Source of the DNA: Leptonema illini DSM 21528
GTDB lineage: Bacteria > Spirochaetota > Leptospiria > Leptospirales > Leptonemataceae
Reading direction: 5' to 3'
Length of the DNA stretch: 64,000 bases
Assembly: GCF_000243335.1 (NCBI RefSeq)
Contig: NZ_JH597773.1
Location: 4,176,115-4,240,114, forward strand
In this document: piece after piece, positions 52,245 to 61,664 of the stretch
How positions within the stretch are numbered: the stretch's first letter is position 1
Layout of the letters: every line of letters starts with the position of its first letter
Position numbers and translations under genes: made by a program
The notes under the pieces: model-generated
The model's input: only the letters and a program-made list of their open reading frames with translations
Databases searched by the model: none
What the model was told of the DNA's origin: nothing

Positions 52245-54269
52245 ATGCAGACGATCACGTTTTTTTTCTTCCGCCTTTTAAGGAATCTACTCTGTCGTCT
52301 GCCGATCGGGCTTCTTCTATGCGCTTCATTTCTTGTTTTAAATCTCTGCTCCCCAGGCAAAAGCGGCGACGGCGCCGGTTTGCTTGCCTTGCTTTCGGGC
52401 GACGCGGCTACGAGCAGAGGTGGCGGCTCCAATACGGGAGGGATTGGAGCAGATGAAGAAGAAACGGGTCAGATCGCCGCTCCGACATTTACGCCCGCGG
52501 CAGGAGGCTTTGATAGCGATCAGAATGTGATCATCCAGACCTCGACCATCGGCGCTACGATTCATTATACGACCGACGGTACAGAACCGACGATTTCCAG
52601 CCCTGTGTTCCTGTCGGCTATTCCCGTCAGCGGGCATGGAACGACGAAAGAGATCCGGGCAAAAGCGGTAAAGGACGGTCTGATGGATAGTATGGTCGTA
52701 AGCGGAATCTTTTCGATCGACTATGTCCGCGTGGTGGCCCCGCATTTCTCAACAGTTCCTGGGCAATATTCTTCAGACCAGAGCATCGGTCTCAGCACGA
52801 CCACTCCCGAGGCGATCATCCACTATACGATCGACGGAAGCTCGCCGACGACGTCAAGCCCCGTATATGCAGCGCCGATTCCAGTCAACGGCAGTGGAAC
52901 TACGCGCATCATCAGGGCGTTTGCCGTAAAGAATGGTATGCTCGATAGCACGGAGGTTGCAGGAGAGTTCTCGGTATCGTACGTCGCACGCGTCGTAACA
53001 TTTGTCCAGGGGATGAACACAGCGGTGACTCCTTCGCTTCTGGCTGAGGCTTACAACGGAAGTACCTATACGACCATTCCAACGACCGGAACGACGTTTG
53101 CGTGGAGCGATTCTACGACTCTGAACATCTTCCTGAGCTGGAAGCAGTTCCCCGCAAACACTCGACTTCGCTTAACTGTATCGGGGTTACAGAACGCTGC
53201 CGGCACACCTTTACCGAATCGCGTCGAGGAGTTCGAGACGGGACTTACCGAAGAGAGTCTGACCGTGGCCGATACGGGGCAGACGGCATGTTTCTTTTTT
53301 AACGGTTCTGCGTGGACGAGTGACCCCTCTTGCACGCAAACATACGTCGTCGGAGACGCTGACCGTCCGTACGGTCAGGATGCCCATTATGTCGACAGCC
53401 CTTCGGCACGGAGCATCAGTGGACCTTCGGTTCACGAAGTTTATACCGCTGATTTTATCACAGTCGATCACAGAACGGGGCTTGTCTGGAAAGCCTGCTC
53501 TGAGGGACAGAACGGCTCTTCGTGCGCAGGCAATCGCACGTCACTGACCTGGTATAACGCTCTAAACGCCTGTGCGGGGCTGAATACGGCGAACAGTGGA
53601 GAGGGTTATGCGGCTCGCACTGACTGGCGTCTGCCCGCAGAATGGGAGCTGGCCAGCCTGCTTGATTTCGGTCGCTCCGCACCGGCGATGGACGGTGCTC
53701 TGTTCCCCGGATCCCTCTCGGGGCCTTATTGGAGCAGTACTGCGAGTTCCTCTACGGCTGAAGGGGCGCAATCCGTCGATTTTACCGACGGTATCACGGG
53801 TGGAGGGGCGAGAACAAATCCCCTCTATGTTCGCTGCGTATCTTCGGGCTCGAAGCCCCTGACTCTTCCCTCTTTTTCGGCATCAGGAGGTATGGTCACG
53901 GACCATGTCACGGGTCTTGTATGGCAGAGATGCTCTGCGGGGCAGACCGGTGATGCTACATGCAGTGGAACGGCTGTGCGCTATGGCTGGGCCGCCGCTC
54001 TGAGCTATTGCGAAGGATTGACTCTCAACGGTCGATCGTGGCGATTGCCTGCGATCAGCGAGCTACGGAGTCTTGTCTTCGAGGGACAGGCGGTTCCGAA
54101 AATATCACAGGAGCATTTTCCAGGAACACGGACCAGCGGTTACTGGACGAGCACGACGTATGCGACCTCGCCTGTCAATGCATGGCGCATCGGCTTCGGT
54201 TTTGGAGAATCTGCTTACGGAAGCAAAGCTACCGGCACGAACTACGTTCGCTGCGTTTCCGGGCCTTAA
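52245..54269 (+). CDS. Large surface lipoprotein with two chitobiase-C-like and two DUF1566 domains
   Basis: A 674-residue protein from ATG 52245, with GAGGAG 8 bases upstream. Residues about 20-36 are the signal peptide with lipobox VLNL-C. A Gly/Ser-rich linker follows. Two beta-sandwich repeats are visible (APTFTPAAGGFDSD, ATIHYTTDGTEPT; then APHFSTVPGQYSSD, AIIHYTIDGSSPT), like the C-terminal domain of chitobiases. Two DUF1566 domains follow (VDHRTGLVWKACSEGQ, DWRLPAEWELASLLDF; then TDHVTGLVWQRCSAGQ, SWRLPAISELRSLVFE). Such proteins are common spirochaetal surface lipoproteins and probably bind a ligand. It may be a target of the upstream sigma factor (inference). Confidence 0.88.
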   Translation: MQTITFFFFRLLRNLLCRLPIGLLLCASFLVLNLCSPGKSGDGAGLLALLSGDAATSRGGGSNTGGIGADEEETGQIAAPTFTPAAGGFDSDQNVIIQTSTIGATIHYTTDGTEPTISSPVFLSAIPVSGHGTTKEIRAKAVKDGLMDSMVVSGIFSIDYVRVVAPHFSTVPGQYSSDQSIGLSTTTPEAIIHYTIDGSSPTTSSPVYAAPIPVNGSGTTRIIRAFAVKNGMLDSTEVAGEFSVSYVARVVTFVQGMNTAVTPSLLAEAYNGSTYTTIPTTGTTFAWSDSTTLNIFLSWKQFPANTRLRLTVSGLQNAAGTPLPNRVEEFETGLTEESLTVADTGQTACFFFNGSAWTSDPSCTQTYVVGDADRPYGQDAHYVDSPSARSISGPSVHEVYTADFITVDHRTGLVWKACSEGQNGSSCAGNRTSLTWYNALNACAGLNTANSGEGYAARTDWRLPAEWELASLLDFGRSAPAMDGALFPGSLSGPYWSSTASSSTAEGAQSVDFTDGITGGGARTNPLYVRCVSSGSKPLTLPSFSASGGMVTDHVTGLVWQRCSAGQTGDATCSGTAVRYGWAAALSYCEGLTLNGRSWRLPAISELRSLVFEGQAVPKISQEHFPGTRTSGYWTSTTYATSPVNAWRIGFGFGESAYGSKATGTNYVRCVSGP

Positions 54270-54390
54270 GACGAACAGGAAGTGACAGGAATACTATGCG
54301 CAAAGGCTTTCCATCGTTAACCGTAAGGCGATGAAGAAATATCGTACGGACCTGTGAATGCTCCGGAGTCACGCCTGGGTTTTGAACTCT

Positions 54391-54409
54391 ATTCGAAAAA
54401 ATTTCGAAT
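54391..54409. promoter_or_regulatory. Perfect 19-bp palindrome upstream of dut
   Basis: ATTCGAAA-aaa-TTTCGAAT has 8-base perfect arms about 80 bases before dut and 120 bases after the lipoprotein stop. No T-run follows. Operator is likeliest. Confidence 0.5.
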
Positions 54410-54488
54410 GGAGTAGCACGGCCTTGTTCACTCCTCCTTTTCCGGTCGCCCGCTCACCACGGCCGGGAAAAACGGGCCGGGGAACCAT

Positions 54489-54944
54489 ATGAGCGAAATG
54501 CGTGTAAAGATCCATGCGATGCGAGGGGCACAGCTGCCCGATAAGGCCTCAGAGGGGGCGGCCGGTTACGATGTGCGCGCCCTTCTGCCGCCCGATACCG
54601 AGATCGTGCTGGAGCCCGGCGACCGCTTCGCCGTTCCGACGGGCCTCTATTTCTCGATACCGAAAGGCTACTTTATTACCGTCCGTCCGAGATCGGGCCT
54701 GGCGATCCGGGACGGGGTGACGCTTGTGAACTCGCCCGGCACCATCGACAGCGATTATCGAGGCGAGCTGAAGGTGCTGGTGATCAACCTCGGACAGAAG
54801 GCCGTAACGATCCGGTCGCAGGATCGTATTGCGCAGCTTCTTCTTGAGCGTGAGACTCCTTTTCAGTGGGAAGAGACGCCGCTTGAAAATCTGGACCCGA
54901 CGCAGCGCGGAGCCGGGGGCTTCGGTTCTACAGGGTTAGCCTGA
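54489..54944 (+). CDS. dut: dUTP diphosphatase
   Basis: A 151-residue homotrimeric dUTPase hydrolysing dUTP to dUMP. All five motifs are visible: AAGYDVRA, PRSGLAIR, NSPGTIDSDYRGELKVLVIN with the catalytic Asp, RIAQLLL, and the C-terminal GGFGSTG arm. Length and order are standard. It stands alone between a lipoprotein and a chemotaxis receptor. Confidence 0.96.
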   Translation: MSEMRVKIHAMRGAQLPDKASEGAAGYDVRALLPPDTEIVLEPGDRFAVPTGLYFSIPKGYFITVRPRSGLAIRDGVTLVNSPGTIDSDYRGELKVLVINLGQKAVTIRSQDRIAQLLLERETPFQWEETPLENLDPTQRGAGGFGSTGLA

Positions 54945-55071
54945 AATTCCGCTTCCTGCGCCGGGTGCATACGAAAACTCTGGCTCTTTCCGTCTAACAC
55001 GTCGCTTTTAATCAAATCGTCGAAAAGCGAAAGCGGTTAGGTCTTTCTGGTTTTTTATCGGAGGCAGATGT

Positions 55072-56619
55072 ATGTTTTTCAAGGCAGATCGGAAGGTGTC
55101 GTCTATCTCTGACGACCTCATGACCGAGGTCATGGTCCGCAATAATCGTCGGCTCTTCTATTCGTTTCTCTCCATACTGGTGCTGGCGAACGTCGCCACC
55201 CTGGCCATTAAGATCGCCGGTAAAGGATCCGCTCATCTAACCTATGAGGCGATCCTGATTGAGTTTGTCTTCGCCGCCTCGGCGCTTTTCATCGGATTTG
55301 CCATATCGACGAAGCTGAAGGGACATCCGGCTTCGAGCTACGTTTCGATTACCGGGGTGATTCTCTGTCTGATCGCCTTTCAGTATGTGATCTTCGGCGC
55401 CACCGAGATCTTCGCTACATTCTATATCTCGTTCGTTTTAAGCGTTCTCTATTTTAACCGAAACGCTTCTCTGTATAACTTCATCCTCATCCTGGGGGCT
55501 CAGATCGCTCTCTTTATCCTGCGTCCGGAGTTGAAGCCGGTCGGCCCTCCGAGTAATCTTCTCGTTCGCTTTCTTGTATTCGTCTGGGTCGGAGTCGGAG
55601 CGACGGCCGGCGCCGCGGCGACAAAAGGTCTGCTCACGCTGGCCATCGAAAAGCAATCCGAGGCCCGTGAGACGCTTGCGAATCTGCGCACGATGGCTAC
55701 GGCGATCGTACAGACGATAGAGACGGTCAGGTCACAGAGCGAGCAACAGGATCGTATCTCTGATCAGCTGAAAGGCATCTCAGAGCATCAGGCCGCTTCG
55801 CTTCAGCAGATCAGGGCTGCCCTGGCCGAACTTGCGGAGCGCGCCGACGCGAATAACGCCATTGCGCGTTCCCTGAACAACGAGACGGCCGCATCGATTC
55901 AATCGGTGCACGGTCTCAAGGCGATTAACGCCTCCGTTCAGGATGGGGCGGGGCGCATCCTCACCAACCTGAATAACGTTATGGCCTATTCTACGAATAC
56001 GTCGCAGCAGATCCGCGATTCGATGGACAGATTCAATCAGGTGCAGACGCGAAGCGGCGAGATCGCGGCCATCGTCGAGGTCATCAACGATATTGCGGCG
56101 CGCGTAAACCTGCTCTCGCTTAACGCTGCCATTGAAGCGGCGAGGGCGGGTGAGCACGGGCGCGGCTTTGCCGTCGTTGCCGAGGAAATCTCGAAGCTTG
56201 CCGATGCGACGACGAAGAATGCGAAAGAGATATCGAGCATCATCGAAGAAAACCGCTCTATGATTCTCGAAAGCAGCCGAATGATCGCCGATTCGTCGGC
56301 GAGTATGGAGAAGCTGGATTCTGCGATCAACGTCATCAAAGGCGAGATCAGCGGCGTCGGCGAACAGATCCGGGACGTCGCCGGAGCGGTTTCGGCAATC
56401 GAAAGCCTGAATCAGAGCATCTCAGAAACCAGTCGCAGTATTGAGGCCTCCACGGAGCATCAAAAGAATTCCACCGAAGAGGCCAACCGAACGACGGTAG
56501 GTGTGTCGGACTATGCGACGAAGCTCGTCGAGGTGGCGCGAGAGGTTCACGAAAGCAGCCGGGCCACCGGCCGCAGCGTCGTGCAGCTTGAAGAGCTGGC
56601 TCAGAAAATGGCCGTGTAG
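55072..56619 (+). CDS. Methyl-accepting chemotaxis protein with six-helix N-terminal domain
   Basis: A 515-residue receptor. About six hydrophobic segments lie between 25 and 190 and replace the usual periplasmic sensor, so it probably senses the membrane or an integral signal. A coiled coil follows. The signalling hairpin [20 protein letters not shown], with [19 protein letters not shown], is the conserved tip that contacts CheA and CheW. It would control the periplasmic flagella. Confidence 0.92.
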   Translation: MFFKADRKVSSISDDLMTEVMVRNNRRLFYSFLSILVLANVATLAIKIAGKGSAHLTYEAILIEFVFAASALFIGFAISTKLKGHPASSYVSITGVILCLIAFQYVIFGATEIFATFYISFVLSVLYFNRNASLYNFILILGAQIALFILRPELKPVGPPSNLLVRFLVFVWVGVGATAGAAATKGLLTLAIEKQSEARETLANLRTMATAIVQTIETVRSQSEQQDRISDQLKGISEHQAASLQQIRAALAELAERADANNAIARSLNNETAASIQSVHGLKAINASVQDGAGRILTNLNNVMAYSTNTSQQIRDSMDRFNQVQTRSGEIAAIVEVINDIAARVNLLSLNAAIEAARAGEHGRGFAVVAEEISKLADATTKNAKEISSIIEENRSMILESSRMIADSSASMEKLDSAINVIKGEISGVGEQIRDVAGAVSAIESLNQSISETSRSIEASTEHQKNSTEEANRTTVGVSDYATKLVEVAREVHESSRATGRSVVQLEELAQKMAV

Positions 56620-56671
56620 CGCGACCCGAAAATCGCTGTACAGAACGGCGAATCTGCCGATACAGGAGGGG

Positions 56672-59600
56672 ATGGACTCTGCCTCGCCTCCTGCCTCGCC
56701 CCCGCCTCCTCCGCCGACGGCCGGGGCGCGTATCGCAGCCGCCCTGCATGCCCGGTCCAGGGCCGTTATCGACGACCTGGCCGTATCGAAGCGCGCCCGT
56801 AACGTCACAGGATTCATCTTTATCATCGCCGGCCTGCTTTCAAGCATCGCCGCCGCAACCATCGATGGCGACGCCGCCGATCTCACCGGACGTTTTGGCA
56901 TCTGGTCCGCTCATCTGCTCTTTGCTCTTTTCGGGAAGGCCGCCTACCTATTCGGGCCGGCCCTGATCTGGAGCGGCCTTCGCGGCATCGCCCGTGACGA
57001 CTGGCAGGCTTATCTATCGGGAGTGATCGGCAACCTGTCGCTGCTGTGGAGTCTCGCCGTCTTTTTTCATCTCTCGGGCGGAACCGAGCCCGGCATAGCC
57101 GGTGAGCAGTTCGGATTGCTGCTTGAATTCTTCACAGGCCGCACGGGCGCCTATACGATCAACGCTCTTCTGCTATTTACGGGCTTGCTCCTGCTCTTGC
57201 AGATTCCCTTTGATCAGGTCAAAGAGCGCGTTATCGACATGCTGGAGGGGCGTAATCGCACGCCAGACTCCGATTCTTCCGTATGGTTGAAGCGCGCCGT
57301 CGCTCTTGTTCCGTTGATTCCGATGGCCTATTCGATATACAGCAAGTTTCGTAAATCCCGAAAAGAACAGACAACGAACGCGCAGTCTGAGGCGAAGCAA
57401 TCGTCTACGCAGGAAACGCCTTTCAGCGGCGAGTCCGTTTATGGCGAACAGAATCAGCATAGCGCCGAACCTGTCGGCAAACAAGCGACATCCGGAGGTA
57501 CGCCCGTGTTAAAGCGATTTCGTTCGGAGGATCGTCCGCCCTGGATTCAAAAGGTCGTCGTTTCAGACGATGGGCTCGAAACCGGCTCTGATCTCGAAGA
57601 GATGACAGAAGAGGCTATCCGCGAGGCGGAGTCGCTGTCGGGCAGGCCGCACGAAGGCCTTGAGCACGCAGGAATGGAACAGGAGCGGCCGTTCGAAGAT
57701 CGTTACGCGCAGATTCGCAGGGCAGGCGGCAACCGCTGGCGGCCCGGTCATGGCTTCGATTCCACGGAAGATAGTGAGTATAACCCTTTTCCCGATGAAT
57801 CCGACGACGCACGGCCATTCTCGAACGGAGGAGATCTGATCATCGAAGAAGATCGCTTCCCTCTTTCATCGAGTAGAAATGATTTCAAGAATGATCTGCC
57901 GCCTTCGCATTCGTCGCGATCAGGGCGTCATAATCCGCGTATCGTCTTTGATCCTGTGAAGAATCGCTATCTGTTCCGTCAGAGCGCCGAAGAACAGGCC
58001 CTTACTCCGACACGGCAGCGCGTCGAGCTTCTGGATCGCATGGATCTTGATCTGCCGCATGCCTATAAAGGATCATTTGCCGGCGAGAAGGAAGCGTTCG
58101 ATAATGGAAACGGATTGGTCGCCACAGATGACGTCGCGGCGGATAGCTATGCCGACGGCTTTGTGGATAACGCTGGAGAAGGCTCTCAGGATGATCTTTT
58201 ACAGAATTTCGACGAGAGATTCGAACCGGACAGTGTGGATAACCTCGATGAGACCTTCGGCGACGCCTATAGCTACGCCGGACCGGAAGAGACGGAAGAT
58301 CTCGATGAAGAAGCGGACGACTTCACCGACGAAGAGCCTGCTATGTCTGCTCCGTCCGTAGCCGAAGCGAACGCCCCGAAGAAGAAGGCCGATCAGCCTC
58401 TGCTTCCGAATATCAACATGCCGCCCGTCGTTTTCTCTGAGAACCGCTTCTCGCGATATCGATTATCCCGCCGCATCGTGAAGCAGACGCCGAAGGTGGA
58501 GGCCGAAGATCCCGAGGCCGAGATTCGCGAAAACTGGCAGCGTCTCGAGAAGGTCATGAGCGATTATGGGATTCAGGCGAAGGTCGTCGGCGCCATCCGC
58601 GGACCGATGATTACGATGTTCGAAGTACTGCCCGAGCCCGGCGTTCGTGTGAACCGCATCCTTGGCATACAGGACGAGATTCGTATGCATCTTGCCGCTC
58701 TTTCGGTGCGCATTCTGGCGCCGATTCCAGGCAAGTCGACGATCGGCGTCGAGCTGCCGAATCGCAACCGACAGTATGTTTCGATGGGCGACCTCGCAAA
58801 CGGCGATCCGGAGTTTTCGTCGGGCAAGCGAGAGTTATCCATCGCCCTTGGCAAAGATATTACGGGAACGAACCGCTACCTGGACCTGACGCGCCTGCCG
58901 CATCTGCTGATCGCCGGCGCAACGGGTTCGGGTAAGTCGGTGTTTATGAACTCCGTGATCGGTTCGCTGCTTTTCAACCATTCGCCCGATGAGGTGCGCT
59001 TCTTGATGGTTGACCCGAAGATGGTGGAGCTCAAACTTTTCGAAGGCATTCCGCATCTGCTGTATCCCGTTATCACCGATGTACGTCTGGCCGATCGTGC
59101 TCTGAACTGGGCCGTTCAGGAGATGGAGTCGCGCTATCAGCTTCTTTCAAGTGCGAAGTGCCGCGACATCCGTTCGTATAACGAGCGTGTGAAATCCGGA
59201 GCGCTTTCGGGCAAGCTCATGCCCTACATCGTCATCCTGATCGATGAGCTTTCTGATCTCATGATGGTGTCGGCGAAAGAGGTGGAGGATTCGATCATTC
59301 GCCTGACGCAGAAGGCCCGCGCCGTCGGGATTCACGTCATCATGGCCACACAGCGACCGTCCGTCGATGTGATCACGGCGCTGATCAAGGCGAACTGTCC
59401 GGCGCGCATCTCGTTTCAGGTGGCGCAGCGCACGGACTCGCGCGTCATCCTCGATGCAAACGGCGCCGAGGCGCTGCTCGGTCGGGGCGACATGCTCTAT
59501 AAATCGCCGACGGCCGCCGATCCGGCACGCATGCAGTCGCCGATGATCTCAGACGAAGAGATCGAGCAACTTGTCGTCGAGGCCTGCCGTTACGGGCATC

Positions 59601-59857
59601 CGCGCTTTATCGAGTTGCCGGGCCGGGAGAGCGATGATGGCGGCGGCGATGACGGCGGAGCGGACGTCGACCAGGCCCTGCTTGACTCGGCATGGGAGAT
59701 CATTCAGGAATCGGGCAAGACGTCGACGTCCTACGTGCAGCGTCGTCTGCGCATCGGGTACAACAGAGCGGCAACGATCGTCGAAAAACTTGAACAGATG
59801 GGCTATCTGGGCCCCGCCATCGGCAATCGCCCGAGAGAGATCCTGAAAAGACATTGA
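56672..59857 (+). CDS. ftsK: DNA translocase FtsK
   Basis: A 1061-residue divisome translocase that pumps chromosome termini through the closing septum. About four membrane segments lie between residues 50 and 200. A long acidic, low-complexity linker spans about 220-570. The motor follows: LIAGATGSGKSVFMNSVIGS (Walker A), VILIDELSDLMM (Walker B), and VIMATQRPSVDVITALIKAN. The gamma winged-helix (SAWEIIQESGKTSTSYVQRR) reads KOPS-like sites. ATG 56672 has AGGAGG only 2 bases upstream, an unusually close spacing; no better start preserves TM1. The frame upstream overlaps the chemotaxis gene and looks non-coding. Confidence 0.93.
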   Translation: MDSASPPASPPPPPPTAGARIAAALHARSRAVIDDLAVSKRARNVTGFIFIIAGLLSSIAAATIDGDAADLTGRFGIWSAHLLFALFGKAAYLFGPALIWSGLRGIARDDWQAYLSGVIGNLSLLWSLAVFFHLSGGTEPGIAGEQFGLLLEFFTGRTGAYTINALLLFTGLLLLLQIPFDQVKERVIDMLEGRNRTPDSDSSVWLKRAVALVPLIPMAYSIYSKFRKSRKEQTTNAQSEAKQSSTQETPFSGESVYGEQNQHSAEPVGKQATSGGTPVLKRFRSEDRPPWIQKVVVSDDGLETGSDLEEMTEEAIREAESLSGRPHEGLEHAGMEQERPFEDRYAQIRRAGGNRWRPGHGFDSTEDSEYNPFPDESDDARPFSNGGDLIIEEDRFPLSSSRNDFKNDLPPSHSSRSGRHNPRIVFDPVKNRYLFRQSAEEQALTPTRQRVELLDRMDLDLPHAYKGSFAGEKEAFDNGNGLVATDDVAADSYADGFVDNAGEGSQDDLLQNFDERFEPDSVDNLDETFGDAYSYAGPEETEDLDEEADDFTDEEPAMSAPSVAEANAPKKKADQPLLPNINMPPVVFSENRFSRYRLSRRIVKQTPKVEAEDPEAEIRENWQRLEKVMSDYGIQAKVVGAIRGPMITMFEVLPEPGVRVNRILGIQDEIRMHLAALSVRILAPIPGKSTIGVELPNRNRQYVSMGDLANGDPEFSSGKRELSIALGKDITGTNRYLDLTRLPHLLIAGATGSGKSVFMNSVIGSLLFNHSPDEVRFLMVDPKMVELKLFEGIPHLLYPVITDVRLADRALNWAVQEMESRYQLLSSAKCRDIRSYNERVKSGALSGKLMPYIVILIDELSDLMMVSAKEVEDSIIRLTQKARAVGIHVIMATQRPSVDVITALIKANCPARISFQVAQRTDSRVILDANGAEALLGRGDMLYKSPTAADPARMQSPMISDEEIEQLVVEACRYGHPRFIELPGRESDDGGGDDGGADVDQALLDSAWEIIQESGKTSTSYVQRRLRIGYNRAATIVEKLEQMGYLGPAIGNRPREILKRH

Positions 59858-59887
59858 CCGCCGGGCCAGATCCGAAAACGGTGAGGC

Positions 59888-60589
59888 GTGAGCTCACGTC
59901 TTCGATTTCCGGTCCTGGCCGGACTGCTAATCCTGTTCCCGATGGTCCTTCTGGACGCCAATCCGCCCCATAACTGGCATTCTCATGCCGATGTGGTGCG
60001 CAAGGTCACCGATCTGTATAAGAAAATGAAGTCCTACAGGGCGGAGTTCCAGATCCAGACTCCGAAGAAGACCATGACGGGCACGGCCTCTTATCTGAAC
60101 CCCGGCAAGGTGCGTTTTGATTTCTCGAATCCGGCCGGCGATATGCTGCTGTCCGATGGCAAGGTGCTGTGGATCGTCATCTCCCGGCTGAACGTCATAG
60201 GACGACAGGATCTCGAACTGGATCAGAAGGACGAAAACGGCAACCGCATCTTCGCAGTCATGCCCGGCTCGGGCATCGATCGTCTGTTTCGCAAATATCA
60301 TTATCGCTTTGCCGGCCTCGAACAGCCGCGAAAGGTCGACGGCAAAGACTATTTCGTACTTGAACTTGAACAGAAAGAAAAGATCGGCGGTTATACGCAG
60401 ATGACGCTGTATATCAACTCTCAGACTTACCTCATTGAGAAAGCCGAGGCCATCGACAGCCTCGACGGGAAGACGATGATTCAGTTCCGTAATATTCGTC
60501 CGGACGAGCCTCTGGACGGGAAGCTCTTTCAATACAGTCCGCCCGATACGCAGCGAGTCGTGTATAACCCGCTCGTTTCAGAGGAGTAA
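59888..60589 (+). CDS. lolA: LolA-like outer-membrane lipoprotein carrier protein
   Basis: A 233-residue periplasmic protein from GTG 59888. Residues 1-25 are a signal peptide (VLAGLLILFPMVLLDA-N). VRKVTDLYKKMKSYRAEFQI, GTASYLNPGKVRFDFSNPAG and LLSDGKVLWI are the LolA/LolB half-barrel pattern. ALYFEK-like regions are replaced by TQMTLYINSQTYLIEKAEAI. It would ferry lipoproteins from LolCDE to the outer membrane. One base separates it from the RodZ-like gene. Confidence 0.85.
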   Translation: MSSRLRFPVLAGLLILFPMVLLDANPPHNWHSHADVVRKVTDLYKKMKSYRAEFQIQTPKKTMTGTASYLNPGKVRFDFSNPAGDMLLSDGKVLWIVISRLNVIGRQDLELDQKDENGNRIFAVMPGSGIDRLFRKYHYRFAGLEQPRKVDGKDYFVLELEQKEKIGGYTQMTLYINSQTYLIEKAEAIDSLDGKTMIQFRNIRPDEPLDGKLFQYSPPDTQRVVYNPLVSEE

Positions 60590-60590
60590 C

Positions 60591-61664
60591 ATGGTAGGTG
60601 GACAGATCGGCGACATCCTGAAAGAGGCGCGCCAGGCTAAAGGCTATTCCGTTCGTGAGGTCTCAGAAGAGATCCACATCATGTCCCGCTATATTGACGC
60701 CCTGGAGCGCGACGACTACAGCGTCTTTCCGGGCGAGACGTATACGACGGGATTCTTGACCCGCTATGCGGAGTTTCTCGGTCTGAATGCAGAACAGCTG
60801 CTTCAGCAGTACAGAGGCGTGAAGCTTGAATACAGCGAGACTCCTTTAAAAGAGCTGACCGAGGTTACCCGTCCCGGGCTTCTCTCGGGCATGAGTATCG
60901 ACGTCGGAATGATTCAGAAGGCGGCGCTTGTGCTTGCCGGCGTTATCATCGTAGTCGGCGTGATCTACGGAATCATGCAGAGCTCTATTTTCGAGGGCTC
61001 GGAATCCGCCGGTACGACATCGTGTGCCGATCGACTGGGCGAACGCGTCGGAGCGACGGGCGGCATCGATACCGTAACGATGCTTGATCCCGATCGTGCC
61101 GTCGTGCTTGATACGGAATCGGGCGACCTCAAAGTATGTATGATGTCCATCGATCGCAATCGCGGCGATCGTCCTCTTGTGGCGATGGAATTCGTCTACG
61201 GCGGAAAATCCTTCGACGTAACGAGCGGCGAGGGCGAAACCGTTCCTCTGCAGACGAATATTCCCACGCTCGGCGATCTGAAGAATCCGATTGTGTTAAC
61301 CGTACGCGAGATCGGCGACGTCTCCATCAAGCTGCAGATCAAGAACGAAACGGCGGTCGCTTCGACGAAGCCGATCAGCGTCGTTCTTGAGATCATTCAG
61401 GACTCCTATCTGGAATGGACGGCCGACGGTAAAACGCAGACGGCGGGGTATCTGACTCCGGGCGAGAAGCGCACGCTTGAGGCCGACAGCCGACTCGAGG
61501 TAAAGATCGGCAACGGCGGCGGCGTTCGTATTTACCGCGAGGGCATGCCTCCGCGACTGGCAGGCCCGCCGGCGAAGATCGTTAAGCTGACGCTGAGCAA
61601 GACGCCGAATCCCCTTGATCCGACACGCTTTGAGATCCAGGAGGAGCTGACGGTGGCGCGATGA
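60591..61664 (+). CDS. RodZ-like helix-turn-helix membrane protein
   Basis: A 357-residue protein. Residues 1-70 are the HTH_25 domain of RodZ/YfgA (GDILKEARQAKGYSVREVSE, ISRYIDALERDDYSVFPGE-like: SRYIDALERDDYSVFPGETY, GFLTRYAEFLGLN). One helix (about 103-125) crosses the membrane, and a C-terminal beta domain (SYLEWTADGKTQTAGYLTPG) is the DUF4115 fold. RodZ links MreB to the wall machinery. Its stop overlaps rimO (ATGA). Confidence in the exact symbol is lower. Confidence 0.85.
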   Translation: MVGGQIGDILKEARQAKGYSVREVSEEIHIMSRYIDALERDDYSVFPGETYTTGFLTRYAEFLGLNAEQLLQQYRGVKLEYSETPLKELTEVTRPGLLSGMSIDVGMIQKAALVLAGVIIVVGVIYGIMQSSIFEGSESAGTTSCADRLGERVGATGGIDTVTMLDPDRAVVLDTESGDLKVCMMSIDRNRGDRPLVAMEFVYGGKSFDVTSGEGETVPLQTNIPTLGDLKNPIVLTVREIGDVSIKLQIKNETAVASTKPISVVLEIIQDSYLEWTADGKTQTAGYLTPGEKRTLEADSRLEVKIGNGGGVRIYREGMPPRLAGPPAKIVKLTLSKTPNPLDPTRFEIQEELTVAR

